Below are positions 52,823-60,983 of a stretch of DNA of 64,000 nt, piece after piece (the stretch's first letter is position 1; every line of letters starts with the position of its first letter). The notes below the pieces were generated by a model that saw only the letters and a program-made list of their open reading frames with translations, did no database searches and was not told where the DNA came from. The stretch lies in assembly GCA_002425765.1 (NCBI GenBank), contig DIMW01000002.1, positions 4,412-68,411 of the forward strand. Reading direction: 5' to 3'. The position numbers and the translations under genes are program-made. This stretch comes from Spirochaetaceae bacterium UBA5556 (GTDB lineage: Bacteria > Spirochaetota > Spirochaetia > Treponematales > Rectinemataceae).

Positions 52823-53311
52823 CTACATGTTCAGCATGCGGCTGTAATGGGCGAGCGCGCGCCTGCGTTTTGCGGGTGAAACGCGGTCTATAAAGAGAAT
52901 GCCGTCGAGGTGGTCATATTCGTGCTGAATAACGCGGGCAAGAAGCCCATCGGCGCTGAGACGGAATGGCCTGCCACGGATATCGACGGCCTCGATATCG
53001 ACGGCGGAAGGCCGCGCGACGGTGAAATACAAACCCGGAAACGAGAGACAACCCTCTTCATATTCGCTGCTTTCCTCGCTCATGGCGACAATGCGGGGAT
53101 TTATGAATATCCTCGGAGGTTCATTCTCGAGGCCCACCACAAAAAGCCGCGCTGAAATGCCGACCTGTGGGGCGGCCAGCCCGATGCCATTATCGTGTTT
53201 CATCGCTTCGTACATATCGAGAGTTAGCCGTTCAAGATTCTGGTCGAATTCCTTGACCTTTTGGGCTTTCTGAATAAGAATGGGCTCGCCGTACAGTACA
53301 ATATTGAGCAT
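52823..53311 (-). CDS. def: Peptide deformylase
   Basis: 162 aa. ATG at 53311 with AAAAGGA 7 nt upstream, preferred to one 21 nt earlier. All three motifs: GIGLAAPQVG, EEGCLSFPG and QHEYDHLDG (metal ligands Cys, His, His; catalytic Glu). Removes the formyl group from new proteins. First of the def-fmt-PASTA-RMD1-GH2-udg-priA series. Confidence 0.96.
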   Translation of the reverse strand: MLNIVLYGEPILIQKAQKVKEFDQNLERLTLDMYEAMKHDNGIGLAAPQVGISARLFVVGLENEPPRIFINPRIVAMSEESSEYEEGCLSFPGLYFTVARPSAVDIEAVDIRGRPFRLSADGLLARVIQHEYDHLDGILFIDRVSPAKRRRALAHYSRMLNM

Positions 53312-53479
53312 ATCAATTCCTTTTAAATGCAAATTACACTATTCTGAGCTATAAATTACCGCGTGAAGATTGTTTTGGCAATTGTCGCTGGGGATGACCG
53401 ACACACGAATGGGGAGCACAGAGGGAACGCGCCTGACGGCATCACGCACGATCGCGCTACGCACAGGGCCCTTGCTTTT

Positions 53480-53962
53480 CTATTTCAATGACGGAATTTG
53501 CACTTTATCGCCGACTTGTATGCCGACCCTCGAAAACCAAGCCTGAGGCACTTCGAGCGCATAGCGAATACTTCGGACAGACGGGCGCGGTTCTTCAGAA
53601 AAAGGTACGAGATCGAGTATCTGGACGATAGTGCCATCGGAGAGAATGTAGGCCAGTGAAAGTGGCAACTTCGTATTCTTCATCCAGAACGAAACCTGTT
53701 GGTCTCGGTCGAACACAAAAAGCATCCCCTCCCCATCGCGCACAGTGGTCCGGTACATGAGACCGCGATTTCGTTCTATTTCGGTGAGGGCGACCTCAGC
53801 CTTTACGGTAGCTGTACCGATTGACAGCCTCACCGTCTTCAGCTTTGGGTTCGGCCTATCAATATCTTGGCCGCTCCCCTTTTGCCCGCAGGCCGCAAAA
53901 AAAACGAGAACCAACAAGCCTGCTATAATTATTCGCAATATAGAAATATATCGTTTACACAT
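53480..53962 (-). CDS. DUF192-family lipoprotein
   Basis: 160 aa. Lipobox FFAAC at about residue 25. DUF192 body: VALTEIERNRGLMYRT, GMLFVFDRDQQVSFWMKNT, LDLVPFSEEPRP, YALEVPQAWF. Function of the family is unknown. GAGGGAA 3-8 nt before ATG. Confidence 0.85.
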   Translation of the reverse strand: MCKRYISILRIIIAGLLVLVFFAACGQKGSGQDIDRPNPKLKTVRLSIGTATVKAEVALTEIERNRGLMYRTTVRDGEGMLFVFDRDQQVSFWMKNTKLPLSLAYILSDGTIVQILDLVPFSEEPRPSVRSIRYALEVPQAWFSRVGIQVGDKVQIPSLK

Positions 53963-53974
53963 AATTCCCTCAAA

Positions 53975-54006
53975 AAAGAAAAAAGCCGCTCAAAAAAGCG
54001 GCTTTT
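53975..54006 (-). terminator. Intrinsic terminator of rpsU
   Basis: 10-bp stem AAAAGCCGCT (53981-53990) with AGCGGCTTTT (53997-54006), 6-nt loop, T-rich on the minus-strand side. Confidence 0.85.
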
Positions 54007-54034
54007 GCTGCGGACGGTCTGGACCGCCCCGGAA

Positions 54035-54250
54035 TCAGTATTTGCCTTCCTGCGCTTTGCGGGTTTTTTTCATGAGCTTCCGTTCGAGCGCTTTTTTCTC
54101 TCTGTTACGAATAGCTGATGGCTTCTCGAAATATTCGCGACTTTTCCATTCGCGGATGATGCCTTCCTTTTCGACCATTCTTTTAAAGCGTTTCAGTGCC
54201 TTCTCGAGGGGCTCATTATCCTCGACTGTGATCTGATGAATAATCCTCAC
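54035..54250 (-). CDS. rpsU: 30S ribosomal protein S21
   Basis: 71 aa; LEKALKRFKRMVEKEGIIRE is the S21 signature (quoted at its core). There is no ATG. The GTG at 54250 directly abuts GGGAG, too close for normal initiation. Two in-frame ATT codons at 54244 and 54241 sit 5 and 8 nt after GGGAGG and would give a product starting near IIHQITVEDNE, closer to other S21 N-termini. The true start is therefore open. Confidence 0.9.
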   Translation of the reverse strand: MRIIHQITVEDNEPLEKALKRFKRMVEKEGIIREWKSREYFEKPSAIRNREKKALERKLMKKTRKAQEGKY

Positions 54251-54272
54251 CTCCCTTTAATGCGCGGAGTGC

Positions 54273-54300
54273 ATTGTAACTGAAGGAAATATTTTGTCAA
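54273..54300 (-). promoter_or_regulatory. Strong promoter of rpsU
   Basis: Minus strand TTGACA (54295-54300), 16-bp spacer, TACAAT (54273-54278). A second GCTTGACA lies 21 bp upstream (54316-54323). Confidence 0.7.
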
Positions 54301-54365
54301 GTACTTAGACTTTATTGTCAAGCATTTTTTGTTTTTTGAGGCTCCGGCGTTCGTCGCCACAGCAC

Positions 54366-54394
54366 TTTTGTAAATCGATATTGGGCGCTATACT
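54366..54394 (+). promoter_or_regulatory. Promoter of the coiled-coil protein gene
   Basis: TTTTGT (54366-54371), 17-bp spacer, TATACT (54389-54394); AAAGGAG and ATG at 54413 follow. Confidence 0.5.
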
Positions 54395-54412
54395 TCCAGA
54401 AAGGAGCACCGC

Positions 54413-55813
54413 ATGTTTTTTTCAGTCGGCAATCTGGTAACGCTTGTCATTGTAGTCGCGATGTTTGGCGCCTACCATTTATTGACTGCGGATAATCGTT
54501 CGCTGGAAAAATTAAAACGTTTAGGCGACAAGCTCAAGGACGAACTCGGGTCCTACGTTGAATCAAAGGGCGAAGAAATAAAACATTACGGCATTGATCT
54601 GGATGTTCAGCAGAAGGCGGCGAAGGTTGTGCTCGAAAAAATACAAGAAGCCCAGACGACAATCGACGAAAAATCCGATTCTGTCACCGAAATTGCCAAC
54701 CGGTTTAAAGAATATGACGACATCCTTACTCAGCTTATGGATATGACCAAGCGTGTCGATCAGAATATCGCGCATCTCGCTGAAAAGAATGCTTTTATCG
54801 AAGAGCTCGATCGCCGTGTCGAAAACGCCGACAAAAAGATGAACACCATCGAAACGGAAATGCCAAAGGTCAAAGAGCGGTTCTCCCACGATGCGCAGCA
54901 GATTCTCGATGGCTTCCGTGACGACATTCTCGACCAGCTGCACGAACGGCTCACCGAAATTGTAACCATGTTCGAAAGCTCCAAGGCCGACGCACAGTCG
55001 GCAGTCGCTCAGGCTTCTTCTCTCAAGGAACAGATCGACCGCATGACAGAGGCCGCGCTCGAAGCCGCGGCATCCCGTGCCCACGACATTGAAGATTCCG
55101 CGTACACCTCACTCCGCACCCATATTGCCGCCAATTTCGACGAGCTCTCCCGGCAGACCGACGAGCGTATCGCCGCGCTTTCTCAAAGTCTCGACACCTT
55201 TACCCAAACCGCCGAGGCCAAACTCGGTACCCTCGCCGCGGCGACTTCGTCGCAAGTTTCGGACACCGACCGCAGGCTTTCCGAGGCCAAGGCCGCACTC
55301 AACGCGATGACGAACGACATGGCGCGCATTCAGAAAGAGACCGCCGAGACCGCCGCCACTCTTTCGGAAAAATTCAAGGCCGAACGCGATTCTCTTGAGG
55401 AGCAGTTTGCCCGGTTCGGTCAAGCCTTCGAAGCGCACCGCGCTTCCTTTGAAAAAGAATTTTTGGAGGAAATATCGACCTTGCGCGCCACGCTTGAGGA
55501 AGCTCAGACCAGCACTAAGGATCTCAAAACCGTCGCCGAAGGCAATATTTCGAAAGCCCTCGATACCTTTGAACAAGATGTCGCGCAGAGCCTGGGCTCC
55601 CGTAAGGCGGCCATGGACGAACAGATTGACAGCTGGCTATCCTCCATGGATGGAAAAATGCGAAAAGTCTCCCAGGACGCGCTCGAACAGCGTAAAACCG
55701 AAGAGGCCCGCCTTGCCCAGGAGGTGAATGCGGAACTCAAGCGCATAAGAGATAGCCTCTATACCCAGGCTCAAAAAATCGAGCGCGATATAGAGGCTTT
55801 CAAGAACATCTGA
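54413..55813 (+). CDS. SpiroCoCo-type membrane-anchored coiled-coil protein
   Basis: 466 aa. One N-terminal helix (about 5-23, LVTLVIVVAMFGAYHLL), then almost the whole chain is coiled coil with heptads of Ala/Leu/Ile and Glu/Lys (for example KVVLEKIQEAQTTIDEKSD). Conserved start with SLEKLKRLGDKLKDELG. The family is found in spirochaetes and is the best taxonomic clue here. Possibly a structural element along the inner membrane or tied to the periplasmic flagella; function not established. ATG preceded by AAAGGAG. Confidence 0.8.
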   Translation: MFFSVGNLVTLVIVVAMFGAYHLLTADNRSLEKLKRLGDKLKDELGSYVESKGEEIKHYGIDLDVQQKAAKVVLEKIQEAQTTIDEKSDSVTEIANRFKEYDDILTQLMDMTKRVDQNIAHLAEKNAFIEELDRRVENADKKMNTIETEMPKVKERFSHDAQQILDGFRDDILDQLHERLTEIVTMFESSKADAQSAVAQASSLKEQIDRMTEAALEAAASRAHDIEDSAYTSLRTHIAANFDELSRQTDERIAALSQSLDTFTQTAEAKLGTLAAATSSQVSDTDRRLSEAKAALNAMTNDMARIQKETAETAATLSEKFKAERDSLEEQFARFGQAFEAHRASFEKEFLEEISTLRATLEEAQTSTKDLKTVAEGNISKALDTFEQDVAQSLGSRKAAMDEQIDSWLSSMDGKMRKVSQDALEQRKTEEARLAQEVNAELKRIRDSLYTQAQKIERDIEAFKNI

Positions 55814-55816
55814 AAA

Positions 55817-56521
55817 TCAGGCAAATATCGCGTCAAGCGCGACCTCCATCATGGCGCGGAAGGAATGCTGGCGCTCTTCCGAAGTCGTCTCCTCACCAGT
55901 GATCAAATCGTCGGATATGGTGAGCACCGAAAGCGCCTCGCAGTCATATTTCGCCGCCAGCGTATAGAGCTCGGCCGTCTCCATCTCCACCGCGACGACA
56001 CCGAATTTCGCCCAAAGTTTCCATTGATCGGGATCTTCGGTGTAGAACATGTCTGAACTCAGCACCGGCCCGGCGAATACCCGCAGTTTGCGCGCCATGG
56101 CGGCATCCCAGGCGGCCTTAAGGAGGGAAAATGAAGCGGTCGGAGCATAATCCATGCCACCAAAGCGCACCCGATTCACCGCAGAATCGGTGCTGGCGCT
56201 CATCGCGAGCACGATATCTCGTATCTTCACAGACTCGCGCATGCCGCCGCAGGTCCCGATACGAATAAGCCGCTTCACCCCATATTCGCGGATCAGCTCA
56301 TTGACATAGATGGAGAGGCTCGGCATGCCCATGCCAGTACCCATCACCGATACAGGCTCGCCTTTATACGTACCTGTATAGCCAAACATATTGCGGACCT
56401 GGTTGAAGCATATAGGATTTTCGAGATAGGTTTCGGCGACAAACTTTGCCCGGAGCGGATCTCCGGGGAGAAGAATCTTATCGGCAATTTGACTTTTTTG
56501 TGCTGCAATATGAATGCTCAT
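55817..56521 (-). CDS. deoD: Purine nucleoside phosphorylase DeoD
   Basis: 234 aa, typical of the hexameric high-molecular-mass class. LPGDPLRAKFVAE, VMGTGMGMPSLSIY, IRIGTCGGM, VAVEMETAELYTLA and ISDDLITGE (catalytic Asp). Start at the ATG at 56521; a TTG just before is less likely. Splits purine nucleosides with phosphate to base and ribose-1-phosphate. Links with the secreted 5'-nucleotidase for nucleoside salvage. Confidence 0.95.
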   Translation of the reverse strand: MSIHIAAQKSQIADKILLPGDPLRAKFVAETYLENPICFNQVRNMFGYTGTYKGEPVSVMGTGMGMPSLSIYVNELIREYGVKRLIRIGTCGGMRESVKIRDIVLAMSASTDSAVNRVRFGGMDYAPTASFSLLKAAWDAAMARKLRVFAGPVLSSDMFYTEDPDQWKLWAKFGVVAVEMETAELYTLAAKYDCEALSVLTISDDLITGEETTSEERQHSFRAMMEVALDAIFA

Positions 56522-56624
56522 CAATCGTATCCTTATCCTGTCAGAAAGATATGATCATTCAATCACAAAAAGTCCTCAAATTACAATCCCTGTTTCTAAA
56601 CTTTCACCCCAGAGGTATCTATGC

Positions 56625-57542
56625 TCACTTCCCCGTGCCGCGCCTCGAAATGCCAAAGGCATACACAGGTCGCATATATCTGGATTCTCCCAGCATCAAG
56701 TCCAAAAGCACCACGTTGACAAGCGCATGATCTCCGGCCAGCACGCTTGCGAGGCCGGCGGCATATACCTCATTGACGGGCTCCGGCCCCTCTGTCGCAA
56801 ATCGAAAGTCGCCTTTATCCTGGTACCATAACGAAATTTGGAATCCTTCGGCATTCTGTGTATCCTCGGGTTTCGTCTGCACATAGACAGCCTTTCCGCT
56901 TTCCGGATATGACCAAGCTCCCTTCTCCATCACTGAGTTGCCTTTTTTGATTTCGGCAGGAAGGTCTTTTTGCGCAGGGTCCACCGAATAGCTTTCACGA
57001 TAACTCCCGTCAGAGGATGAAAACGCGAGGGCCTTATCCAGTATGACAGTCATCTTGTGCGCACCCGAAACATCGATTCGATTCTCCTTGACTTTCAGAG
57101 TATCGGTCCAAGACTTCTGACCAGGAACGGAAGTGGTGAGTGACATCTCATCGCCTGAAAGGCTTGTATTATAGCGAACAGCTTCAAGCTCGCCGCCGAT
57201 GGTGCGCTGATACGCGATCCCTCCGGTAATCTGCCCGGAACCATCCGCGAGGAGACGGAAAATATATGTATCGAAACCGTACGCTTCCGCATACCCGGAA
57301 CCGGTATGACGATAGACAAGCAGAATATTTTCATTCTGCTTTGACACTTCCGGCACTCCCATCGCGGCCTCGGGATGGGGGCCCGGGGCAAGGGGAGTTT
57401 TCTGTTCCACATTTGTCTGCGCGGATACTGTCTCAATGGGCTTCTCAACCACCTTTGCCTGCTTACAGGATGCGAGCATGAAGATCGCCATCATCCCAAA
57501 GAGCAATATGGCAAATCCAAAACGAAATCGATTCTTTTTCAT
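56625..57542 (-). CDS. Lipoprotein of unknown function
   Basis: 305 aa from the ATG at 57542 (GAGGAGG 6-7 nt upstream). Signal peptide with lipobox MLASC at about residue 26. A Pro/Ala-rich linker leads to a beta-rich domain (NENILLVYRHTGSGYAEAYG, GGELEAVRYNTSLSG, AHKMTVILDKALAFSS). No family recognised. Same strand as the next gene upstream (57719-58435), with a very similar leader sequence. Confidence 0.65.
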   Translation of the reverse strand: MKKNRFRFGFAILLFGMMAIFMLASCKQAKVVEKPIETVSAQTNVEQKTPLAPGPHPEAAMGVPEVSKQNENILLVYRHTGSGYAEAYGFDTYIFRLLADGSGQITGGIAYQRTIGGELEAVRYNTSLSGDEMSLTTSVPGQKSWTDTLKVKENRIDVSGAHKMTVILDKALAFSSSDGSYRESYSVDPAQKDLPAEIKKGNSVMEKGAWSYPESGKAVYVQTKPEDTQNAEGFQISLWYQDKGDFRFATEGPEPVNEVYAAGLASVLAGDHALVNVVLLDLMLGESRYMRPVYAFGISRRGTGK

Positions 57543-57718
57543 ACAGCGCCTCCTCAATGTTCACTATACGCGATTTCATCGGTCTTTTAAAGAATCCGCA
57601 CGCGGATTTACACGGCAAGACCCACTACAAAGCCGCCTTCCTTCCCGCTTTAAACCCCTCCGGCAGAAAGAAGGCGACCAATGAAATTCTCTAGTTAAAA
57701 TTCATATCCCGAAAATTT

Positions 57719-58435
57719 TTATCTATCAAATATTCGCCCCGGCGACCGAACCAGTATTTTCTGTACCGCCCCGGCATTCTCTGCCCTGTCTTGCCGGAGA
57801 ATCCCGGCGAGCATCGCCACATCATCCTGCTTCAGAATAAGACATCCATAGGTTTTTGATACGCTGAAAGGGTTCGTGTTTGAATGAAGGGCATACCCAA
57901 GATCACTGTACATACCGACAGGCATGTAGCCGTCCAGCCCATCGTTGACATAGACTTCAACGCGTCCCACCGCATTGGTCGAGAGCATGTATGGTCCGTA
58001 TTTGTCGTCGCGTGGCTTTACCGCGGTGATTGTCCAATAGCCTTCGGGGAACTGTGAGGGTTTCGTCGTTACCGACGCGAAAGCAGCGAGCATCCTGCCA
58101 TCTGCCGAAGCTGGCATGAAAGGCGCCTGAGTCGTGTTGACTATTCTGTTGTGTACATCGAGCTCCAGAACTTGCTTTGGCGGGATTCGTCCCAGGCGTG
58201 CTTCATATTCGTTGTCGATGACATTTACCGTGAGTTTTGTTCGATCCTGATTCAGCGACATACGCACATCTCCTCCCACCACGGCGGCGCATTCGTCCCG
58301 GCAGAGGGGTTTGCCAGGCATAAAAGACCAGAGGGCGGGGTCGAACGCTTCGCTCTTCTGTTCGAGGGCGAAGGGCTGCAGCGCCGCTCCAACGAGCAGG
58401 CATACAGCGATGAATATTGCAGTGTTAGTGCGCAT
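57719..58435 (-). CDS. Exported L,D-transpeptidase-like protein with degenerate active site
   Basis: 238 aa from the ATG at 58435 (GAGGAGG upstream). Signal peptide 1-23. The C-terminal third holds ALHSNTNPFSVSKTYGCLIL followed by KQDDVAMLAGIL, which has the layout of the YkuD motif (His, then about 14 residues, then S-H-G-C-x-R, then Asp-x-x-x-Leu), but the His and Arg next to the Cys are Tyr and Leu-Ile. The Cys is kept. Either a divergent transpeptidase or a non-enzymatic relative. Confidence 0.6.
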   Translation of the reverse strand: MRTNTAIFIAVCLLVGAALQPFALEQKSEAFDPALWSFMPGKPLCRDECAAVVGGDVRMSLNQDRTKLTVNVIDNEYEARLGRIPPKQVLELDVHNRIVNTTQAPFMPASADGRMLAAFASVTTKPSQFPEGYWTITAVKPRDDKYGPYMLSTNAVGRVEVYVNDGLDGYMPVGMYSDLGYALHSNTNPFSVSKTYGCLILKQDDVAMLAGILRQDRAENAGAVQKILVRSPGRIFDR

Positions 58436-58499
58436 AAAGCACCTCCTCACTGTGTAGACGCACAGAACGAGGGGAATGCTTCAAATCTCAGCGTTTTGC

Positions 58500-59252
58500 C
58501 TAAAAAACTGGCTTTGGCCCTTCGGGCGCCAACGGCGGATGAAAATTGATCCTCGTCCACTGCACAAACGCGGGACCGCCTTTTTTTATTATTTCTATTT
58601 CATATTGAGAGATACCACAGTTTGACATAGGGAAAAGCGGCAGCCACTGATGTACGCCCAAGCTAGATTTCATGAGCCATTGTACAAGACCGCCGTGCGT
58701 CATGCAGACAATCCGCGAAGCGCCCTGTTCTCCCAATTCCCGGACGCGCTTCCACGTGAGGATCGCCCGCCCATACATGGACTGGGACGGCTCCGCATCG
58801 GGAATGGCATCCCAACTCTTTACGCAGAAATCCTCCCAGAGCGATGGATGCTCGCGGGCCGCAGTATCCGGATCGATCCCCGAAAAAATGCCCGTATCCA
58901 CCTCGATGAGCACATCGTTGAATTCGATATGATCGATGTGCACACGCTCGGCCACAATCTCCGCCGACCGCCTGGCCCGCCGCATCGGGCTTGCGATTAT
59001 ATGGTCGGGACTGAACTGACGGAGCCATTCTCCGGCCGCCGCCGCTTGTTTCTCTCCGTGCGCCGAAAGAGGAAAATCGAGTCGGCCCTGGTACGTGTTG
59101 CGCGCGTTGCCCTCGCTCTGCCCGTGACGGAGGATGAACACGCTCATGTCATGGTCTAGAGCGGAAAAGAACGCGCCGTCGGCCTGTTCACGTTGAAGCT
59201 CCTCGATCAGGTCGGGATCGAGGGTGTTCTCAGGTTCAAATCGGGGGTACAT
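58500..59252 (-). CDS. Histidine phosphatase (phosphoglycerate mutase-like)
   Basis: 250 aa. Phospho-His motif FILRHGQSEGNARNTYQG, then ASPMRRARRSAEIVAE and second His in CMTHGGLVQW. A 35-residue acidic N-terminal extension precedes the fold. Substrate range of the family is wide (sugar phosphates, phosphoglycolipids, nucleotides). Directly downstream of the second ABC transporter. It has its own promoter and apparently leaderless start. Confidence 0.85.
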   Translation of the reverse strand: MYPRFEPENTLDPDLIEELQREQADGAFFSALDHDMSVFILRHGQSEGNARNTYQGRLDFPLSAHGEKQAAAAGEWLRQFSPDHIIASPMRRARRSAEIVAERVHIDHIEFNDVLIEVDTGIFSGIDPDTAAREHPSLWEDFCVKSWDAIPDAEPSQSMYGRAILTWKRVRELGEQGASRIVCMTHGGLVQWLMKSSLGVHQWLPLFPMSNCGISQYEIEIIKKGGPAFVQWTRINFHPPLAPEGPKPVF

Positions 59253-59261
59253 GATACCAGC

Positions 59262-59290
59262 ACTATAGAAAATTTCTCCAAAGCGGACAA
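59262..59290 (-). promoter_or_regulatory. Leaderless promoter of the histidine phosphatase gene
   Basis: Minus strand TTGTCC (59285-59290), 17-bp spacer, TATAGT (59262-59267), then 9 nt to the ATG at 59252. No ribosome binding site. Confidence 0.6.
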
Positions 59291-59297
59291 TGGGCGG

Positions 59298-60983
59298 TCA
59301 CGCCGCGATAAATGTCTCGCTGCCCCGATTGAAATATTTGTTGACTATGAACATGGCCACGCCCGTTACCACGAGCAGGATCGTGGACATCGCGCTCGCG
59401 GTGCCGAAGTATCCATCGGCGACCGACAGATATATCTTGATGGGCATAGTCATCGTCTTCCCGACATATAAGAGAATCGAGGCTGACAGCTCGTTCATCG
59501 ATGTCACCCAGCTCATTATGGCACCTGAAATTATTCCTCCTCGCATGAGCGGCAAGGTGATGGTCCTGAACGTGCGCCCAGGCGGCGAACCCAGATTGAT
59601 GCCAGCCTCTTCTAGGGCGGGATCAATCTGTTTGAGGATCGAGGCAGCCGACCGCACCGAATACGGCAGGCGCCGGATAAAATACGTCAAAATGATGATT
59701 ATCGCCGTTCCCGAAAGAATCAAAGGAGGCCTGTTGAACGCCACGATGAACCCGATGCCGAGAACAGTGCCCGGCACCATATAGGGGATCATGAGCAGAG
59801 GATCGAGTACTCTGACGGCGGCATTTCGCTTTCTGGCAATGACAAATCCCAGCAGCGTCCCCACAAACGCGATGAGAATCACCGCGATAACCGAGTACAG
59901 GAAGCTGTTCATCACCGTCTTGGGGACATCGAAGAAAATCTGACGATAGCTGTCGAGACTGAATCCAGGCTTGAACACGGGCCCCGAAGTCTTGCGGAAA
60001 CTGTAATAGACGATTACCGCGAGCGGCAGGGTCGAAAAAAACACGATGAAGTAGCACAGCAGGTGTGCCAGGAACGATTTAACGCCCTTGAGCCGTTTTA
60101 CGACCGGCCTGTTCACCAGCATGCTGGCATACTTGCGCCGGGAGGAGAGCCACTGTTGCAGCACAATGACCACCGAGGCACAGAGCATGAGGATGATCGA
60201 TACTGTGGACGCCATGCCCGGCGTCTGGCTGATTTCGCTCGTATAGAGATTGTAGGCGAGTGTCGGCAGCACGAGATAATTGCCGCCGATGATCATGGGT
60301 GTGCCGAAATTCGAGAGGGACATCATGAACACAATGAGCGCGCCGCCCGTCAACGAGGGCAGAACCATCGGCAATGTCACACTGAAGAATGTCTTCACCG
60401 AGCGCGCGCCGAGGTTCTCGGATGCCTCCTCGAGCGAGCGGTCGATCGTCATGAGCGCGCCCGCCGTCATGAGTGAAATAAAAGGATAGTATTGAAGCGA
60501 ATCCGCAAGGACGATGCCGAACGCTCCGTAGATCGGCGGCAGATTGATGCCGATCGACTGAAACAAAAGCCGCAAAAAACCATTTCTCCCAAGCATTGTG
60601 ATCCATGAATAGGCCCCAATAAATGTGGGCGAAAGTAGCGCCAGAACAGAGAGGGTAGTGAGGAGATTCGTTCCCCGAATGCGATAGCGCGTCGTAAAGA
60701 AAGCGAGAGGAATGCCAAGCACCATGGAAAAGAAGGTAGTCAAAAGCGCTATGAGTATCGAATGCCAGAAAGCGCGCAAGTAATAAGCCTTGGAGAAAAA
60801 GGTTTTCCAGTTCGACAATGAGAAAGTGGCTGTCACTTTGTCGAGAAAGCTGTAGCGAAAAATATCGAATAGAGGGTAAATCAGAAACACCACAACGATG
60901 GCAAATCCCGCAAAAATGACGAGCGACCATACGTCAGTCCGGCGGCCACGGAGTCTGAGAGTCCCTACCTCGGTGCTCATCAT
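59298..60983 (-). CDS. ABC transporter permease, two fused BPD domains (second Fbp/Afu-type system)
   Basis: 561 aa, about twelve helices in two homologous halves. EAA loops: EEASENLGARSVKTFFSVTL in the first half and EEAGINLGSPPGRTFRTITL in the second. A positively charged start (RLRGRRTD) lies in the cytoplasm. ATGA overlap with the ATPase gene. Related to but clearly distinct from the permease at 9173. Confidence 0.9.
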   Translation of the reverse strand: MMSTEVGTLRLRGRRTDVWSLVIFAGFAIVVVFLIYPLFDIFRYSFLDKVTATFSLSNWKTFFSKAYYLRAFWHSILIALLTTFFSMVLGIPLAFFTTRYRIRGTNLLTTLSVLALLSPTFIGAYSWITMLGRNGFLRLLFQSIGINLPPIYGAFGIVLADSLQYYPFISLMTAGALMTIDRSLEEASENLGARSVKTFFSVTLPMVLPSLTGGALIVFMMSLSNFGTPMIIGGNYLVLPTLAYNLYTSEISQTPGMASTVSIILMLCASVVIVLQQWLSSRRKYASMLVNRPVVKRLKGVKSFLAHLLCYFIVFFSTLPLAVIVYYSFRKTSGPVFKPGFSLDSYRQIFFDVPKTVMNSFLYSVIAVILIAFVGTLLGFVIARKRNAAVRVLDPLLMIPYMVPGTVLGIGFIVAFNRPPLILSGTAIIIILTYFIRRLPYSVRSAASILKQIDPALEEAGINLGSPPGRTFRTITLPLMRGGIISGAIMSWVTSMNELSASILLYVGKTMTMPIKIYLSVADGYFGTASAMSTILLVVTGVAMFIVNKYFNRGSETFIAA

